This document shows, piece after piece, positions 57,524 to 64,000 of a DNA stretch of 64,000 nt (positions within the stretch are counted from its first letter, which is position 1; every line of letters starts with the position of its first letter). The DNA comes from Capsaspora owczarzaki ATCC 30864 (Eukaryota; Opisthokonta; Filasterea), in contig NW_011887292.1 in NCBI RefSeq assembly GCF_000151315.2, positions 3,152,366 to 3,216,365 on the forward strand, in the 5' to 3' direction. The translations under genes were made by a program, and so were the position numbers. Under the pieces are notes generated by a model. It did no database searches, was not told the DNA's origin, and was given only the letters and a program-made list of their open reading frames with translations.

Positions 57524-59569
57524 ATGTCGAGTCTCGCTCGTTGGACGACGCGACCTTCCTCCACTGGCGCCGCACAATGGATGCATGCTGTTCGCTCACT
57601 CGGAACCCGTAGTGCACTCGTTGGTGCCGGTGCGGGATCTTGTACTGGTGCTGCAGCAGCCAAGACTGGCGTTCCCAGTCAGTCAAGATGGTCGTCCTCG
57701 TCCTCGTCTGCGCGACCACCCTCACCGCCACCAGCACAAGCACCGCAGCCATCATCGACAGTGCATGGCCATGATGCTGCTGCTGCGCCGTTCGTTCCGC
57801 CGAGCCGATCGCGCCTGACGCCCAAGCTCGACTACGCATGGATTGCCGCGAACGCCGAGACAGTCGAGCGCCACCTGCAGCTGCGCCAGATGGCAGCCGT
57901 GTCCGAGGACGGCGTCCCGTTCAATGCAGCGCACTTTCGCGAGCTGTTTGAGCGCAATCGCCTGCTGCAGCGCAAGTCGGACGATCTGCGGGCGATGCGG
58001 AACAAGCTCAGCGCGACGTACACCAAGCCCACCGGCGCCGCCCGACCTGCCGGAGCTCCTGCTGGTACCCAGAAAGACGCAGCGAACACGGCTGCAGACG
58101 CCAAGGTGCAGATCGCCGAGCAAGCACGCTCGATCAAGAAGGAAATCGCCGACGCCGACGCCGCGCTCGAGGAAGTGGCTGCCCAGCTCTTCCACGCTGC
58201 TGTGCGCGTCCCGAACGATGCGCATCCCGATGTAGCGAACGGCCCCAATGTTGAGAGGGTCGTGGCCGTCTCGTCCAGGTTGACGGCTCAGCAAGAAACG
58301 CTCGCTGCTTCGCTGGATGCTCGTCCATCGCTGCCCGCGCACTCGGACCCCTCTCGTATCCCTCCGACCAAGTACAAAGACCACGTCGAGCTTGGTCTGG
58401 CTCTCGGCTTGTTTGATCTGGAACGCGCCGCTGCTGTCACTGGGCACGCGTTCTACTTTCTCAAAGGCGCTGGAGCGTTGCTCGAGCTGGCGCTCACGCA
58501 GCTCGCCATGCAGCAGGCAATGCTCGCAGGCTTTACTCCCATGACCACTCCGGATGTTGCTAGAACCGAGATGGTGGCCGCATGTGGCTTCCAACCACGA
58601 GGCGAGATGACGCAAGTCTACTCGCTAGCCGCGCCTCACGACCGCTTCTCCCTGGTCGGAACGGCCGAAATCCCTCTGGCTGGCTTCCTGTCCAACACAA
58701 CCGTTGCAACGCAGGCGCTTCCGGTCAAGCTGGCGGCTCTGAGCCACTGCTTCCGCTCTGAAACCGGCGCGCACGGCAGCGACACGCGCGGTCTTTACCG
58801 CGTGCACCAATTTTCCAAGGTGGAAATGTTTGCATTCACGGGACCGAGCGTTGCCGACAGCCAAGCCATGCTCGACTCTATTGTTCAGGTTCAGAAGCAG
58901 ATTTTTGAGTCTCTTGAGCTTGATTTCCGGTACGGACGGCTCTGAGTTTTTGGGCTTTTGTATTTGTTTTTGTTTTTCCGGTCGTGATTCCTCTTTGTTT
59001 GTGCTCACTTTCTTGGCGATTCTGTGTCTGTCGGCAACTGCACTTTGCTCCTTTTAGAGTGCTGGACATGCCAATGAAGGAACTAGGAGCCTCCGCATAT
59101 CGCAAATACGATATTGAAGCTTGGATGCCAGGTCGCGTGGCGTGGGGCGAAGTAAGTATCACGCGCTGCTCTGCTGCTTGTCTAGGAACGGTTATAGACT
59201 CAAACTCTGCTGCCAATACAGATCTCCAGCGCCTCGGATTGCACCGACTACCAAGCGCGACGACTCGGAATTCGTGCCAAGGCGGTTGGAGGCGCTGCTC
59301 CCGAAGCAAAAGGCGCCCACCAAACAGACACGGCGTCCCAAGATGGAAACAAGCATCTGCACACTGTGAATGGCACCGCGTGCGCCATTCCTCGCACCAT
59401 CGCTGCCTTGCTTGAGACGCACCAATTGGAAGACGGAAGCATTTACCTGCCGCCTGCCCTCCGTCCCTTCATGGGAAATCGCGATCGGATTACGCCAGAG
59501 TGGCAGCAAGAGCTCGGAGCATTGCGGCCGATTGCCGTGAATGAGTTTGTTGTGGCCAAGCGTCGATGA
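57524..59569 (+). CDS. SARS2, mitochondrial (bacterial-type) seryl-tRNA synthetase
   Basis: Charges mitochondrial tRNA-Ser. Three exons (57524-58929, 59058-59151, 59222-59569; phases 2 and 0) give 615 residues (human SARS2 518). The N terminus [20 protein letters not shown] is presequence-like and followed by Ser/Pro/Ala-rich sequence. The tRNA-binding coiled-coil arm spans about residues 105-260. Class II motifs are clear: motif 2 [20 protein letters not shown] with [10 protein letters not shown], and motif 3 [16 protein letters not shown], with [10 protein letters not shown] between them. [17 protein letters not shown] is typical of bacterial-type enzymes. An insert of about 30 residues lies after [11 protein letters not shown] start further upstream is open in frame but lacks targeting character. 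Confidence 0.95.
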
Positions 59570-59758
59570 AAGGTGAGGGGGATTGCTTTCAGAGTTGAAT
59601 ACCGGGATCCTGGGGTTTTGTTTATTGTAATACAGTCCTCTGAGAACCACTCCCGCTCTTTGTTCTCGTAATGCTTATCATTTTTCCCGCAATACTTGTC
59701 ATTTTCCAATCTTCTCAGAAGCCACTCCTTCTTTTTCATTTTGTTTCGTTTCTCACCA

Positions 59759-61553
<1,795 letters not shown>

Positions 61554-61690
61554 ACTGCGCGACGGCTTTTCGGTTACTTCCACGCTGATTATGTTGAAGA
61601 ATAACACTATTGATTAACAAACAAAAAAGTAGCTCAAAGAAATGATTCGGAAATGGTTGGTTGTTAACAATCCAGTTTCGGCTGAACCGG

Positions 61691-64000
61691 CTAAAGCTGA
61701 GACTGCTCTTCCTCCGGCTTGACTTGAGTGTGAACACTCCGACGTCGCATCTCGTCGACTTGAACCGCCAAATCCGGGGGCTCGTACAACGATATGAGCA
61801 AAAAGAACACTGAACTCATGATGCAAATGTGCCAGAGGCTGTGTGTCCATCCATAGTTGCTCTGTAGAAAAACAAGGGTGGAAAAAAACAGATGCAAAGA
61901 CATTGGAGGCAACAACGTGAGTTGAACGCGTGCAGAAAGTGCATCACCATCAACAACATCACAACACGCTCGCCGAAACTTCACATCTGTCTGGACGAAA
62001 CCAAAGATGCACAGACCAACAATGGCGATGGCCAAGCCGACTGCCAAGCGCCACCAGATAAAGTACTTGATCCACCGCACATGTGCAGCGCGACACATAC
62101 GCACCTAACACACATGCCAACCGTCAGCATCCGAAGATACAAGCAAGCACAACAAAACCGCATCGTTGCCACTTTTTACCCATGTGAAGACAATCAAGGC
62201 AACGCCCACAGCAGCCAGAACCGCCAGATTGATGGCCGAGAATCGATCGACAGTGACACCAATCAACAAGCCGAGCATGCCCATAATCTGAAGAACGTGC
62301 TTCCAGGGCGACACAAGGCGCGCCAAGTAGATGAACGTAAACCAGAACGAGACATACGAGCCGTAAAAATCAGCAACGCCCATCGCGTCGTATGGATACA
62401 TGCACAAGCTAATGTTGGAATCGCAGATGTGATAAAACTGCAAGTGCAAGACCGCGTGACAGAAAGATAAGTTCAACGGAGAAACTAGCAATCACCAATG
62501 AATTGCAAAAAAAAAATCCATCATGCATGCACAACACTTACTGCTGAACCAAACATGGTAAAGGTGTACACGACACACTCTGTCCAGAGTTTTCGTCGGA
62601 TGCTCACGATGATGGCTGGCAAAAACGCCAGGTTGCTCACCGTTAAGAAAAACATGTACCCGATATAGGCCGAGTAATCATCAACTAGCGAGCACCAACA
62701 AAGCAGCGCAGAAGAACGAAAATGAGCAGTTCAACAACCCGGTCACCAAAGGACGAGAACATTGCAGGAAACAACACAACCGTCGCGCGTTTGACTCACT
62801 TTCATCGCAAGACCAGCCAGAATAGGGTCGATTGCACGAACAATAGGAAACGAGCGAAGCTCCAAAGGTGTCGAGAGTGCACGTTCCGTGGGAGCAAGAT
62901 TGAAGACAATCGACTGGCGAGACTTGGATTTGATAGGTAACGGTTGAACTGAGCGGTGGCGAGTCGGAGGAATTGAGGAAAACGCCAATGTAGGTCATCC
63001 CAGCGACAACAAAAGGCATGTCAAAGGTGCCGCCCACGCTCGTCAGCTCAAACACGGAGTCGTAAGCAGTCGATGTTGGCGGGACGCCAGTGCGCAGATA
63101 CACCTTGTAGGGAGCCGCAAGAGCGGCGTTCTGGTAGAGAAGCGACCCGGCGACTTGAAAGTTGAGTGTTGGCAGCGCAAGCTGGTTGTTGAGCGGCAAC
63201 AAGGTCATCACGTCCGGAACGACAACGACGGTGCGACTTGGCAAAAAGAACGTGCCGTATGTGGCCCATGGAAAGTCGAATGGCGACAGTGGCACGACTT
63301 GGCTGAGGCAGCCCGGGCCCGTGAGCAGGCTGCTGCTGCATGCGAGAGAGCCGATCTGCAAATCCGCCGTAAAGGACTCGCCCGTGCACGCGCCTTGAAT
63401 GGTCACGCGCACATAACTGTAGGCGTACGTAAAATCCGTTAACGCAAGATCCGCGACATTGCACTGGACGCCAAGGAGAGCTCCGTTGGGGCCGAGCCGC
63501 GCGAGTTGGCACGTGCGCGAGTCGTACAAGTTGGCGCCAGAGACAGCATCTGGCAGGCCCGGCTGGGTCGGACTGAACAGAGAGACGGTCAGGTTGGCAG
63601 GAGAGGTACACACAGGTCCAGTCACAGTCGATGATACTGAAATGTTCATGCTCGCGCCCCATGCAGCATCCGAAGGGAGAAAGCGGAACACGCTCGTGGC
63701 AGTTGTTACGGCGGCAGCAGTCGTAGAAAAGGTTGCGGATGCCGACCCTGATGGTGTCACAGTTGTGATGGAAGCCAGGCTCAAGCGAGTGAACGAAACG
63801 GTCGCTCCGTAAGAGCAAGAATGAGAGTTGGAGTCGCTCTATGGAAGGGGGAGGGGGAGAGCGAGAGATATATAACAGCACAGACGGATGAGATTGGAGT
63901 CATGATGGTCAAGCCTAAAAAAAAAAAGAGCGAGAACCACAGCCATACCCCAGTCTGAAGATCCCCTGTCGGAAGAGTGGCAGCGAAAAAGTACTCGCCC
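61691..64000 (-). CDS. TMEM8/PGAP6-like GPI-specific phospholipase, 5' end beyond window
   Basis: PGAP6/TMEM8 proteins are multi-pass CREST-superfamily enzymes that trim lipid from GPI-anchored proteins. Minus-strand exons in the window: 64000-63949 (partial), 63838-62800, 62684-62542, 62437-62180, 62104-61985 and 61861-61691; phases 0, 1, 0, 0, 0. The large exon encodes a Ser/Thr-rich ectodomain ending in an EGF-like module (SCSHGTCTL...YCSCNRPYSGWSCDE). Seven membrane helices follow. CREST signature residues are visible: the Ser/His block FTMFGSAFYHICD, the Asp block GVADFYGSYVSFW, and the His pair in THSLWHICIM. The tail is charged (VKPEEEQSQL). The gene is convergent with GOT1, stops 137 bp apart. 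The N terminus and signal peptide lie outside the window. Confidence 0.92.

Overview
The window is nuclear DNA of a eukaryote with compact, intron-bearing genes. Nearly every multi-exon gene can be joined through short (about 50-180 nt) GT-AG introns with matching phases. The gene set mixes pan-eukaryotic housekeeping genes with families best known from animals and their close relatives: an ankyrin+SOCS-box protein, an iRhom-like pseudoprotease, PGAP4- and PGAP6/TMEM8-like GPI-remodelling proteins, MED9 and an animal-type PARG. Together with Ser/Ala/Asn-rich low-complexity inserts and an amplified leucine-rich-repeat family, this suggests a unicellular holozoan; a filasterean such as Capsaspora is my best guess. 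That is inference, not proof. One run of 100 N marks an assembly gap at 16546-16645. No virus-like element, transposon, rRNA, tRNA or CRISPR array was recognised. || Layout. 1405-11486 (+) is ATG2, the lipid-transfer protein of autophagy, unusually long and with a possible small metal-binding insert. 11737-12473 (+) is probably Mediator subunit MED9. 12890-15546 (-) is an ankyrin/SOCS-box protein. A gene-poor stretch with a trinucleotide repeat and the gap follows. 18068-21424 (-) is an iRhom-like protein and 23020-25261 (-) a PGAP4-like glycosyltransferase. 26057-28230 (+) is a leucine-rich-repeat protein made of one repeat per exon. 28565-29569 (+) is an unidentified small membrane protein. 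29911-34163 (+) is a 20-exon cohesin kleisin of the RAD21/REC8 family, tail to tail with the condensin subunit NCAPG at 34354-37878 (-). || 38232-44046 holds three mitochondrial or repair functions close together: NAXD (-), the Obg GTPase GTPBP10 (+) and a probable mitoribosomal protein mL50 (-). PARG follows at 44430-46627 (+). 46773-50548 holds three paralogous secreted, probably GPI-anchored proteins, each with two six-cysteine repeats. The right side is housekeeping: the U5 snRNP protein DIM1/TXNL4A (51001-51429, +), galactokinase (51890-53553, -), the splicing factor CDC5L (53989-57338, +), mitochondrial seryl-tRNA synthetase (57524-59569, +), cytosolic aspartate aminotransferase (59759-61553, +) and the 3' part of a TMEM8/PGAP6 gene (61691 to the window end, -). 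|| Themes. Chromosome structure is represented by the kleisin and NCAPG, splicing by DIM1 and CDC5L, the mitochondrial ribosome by GTPBP10, mL50 and SARS2, and the GPI-anchor/cell surface by PGAP4, PGAP6 and the six-cysteine family. These genes are not operons; grouping is by neighbourhood only. Exon coordinates were derived by hand from splice signals and reading-frame phase.
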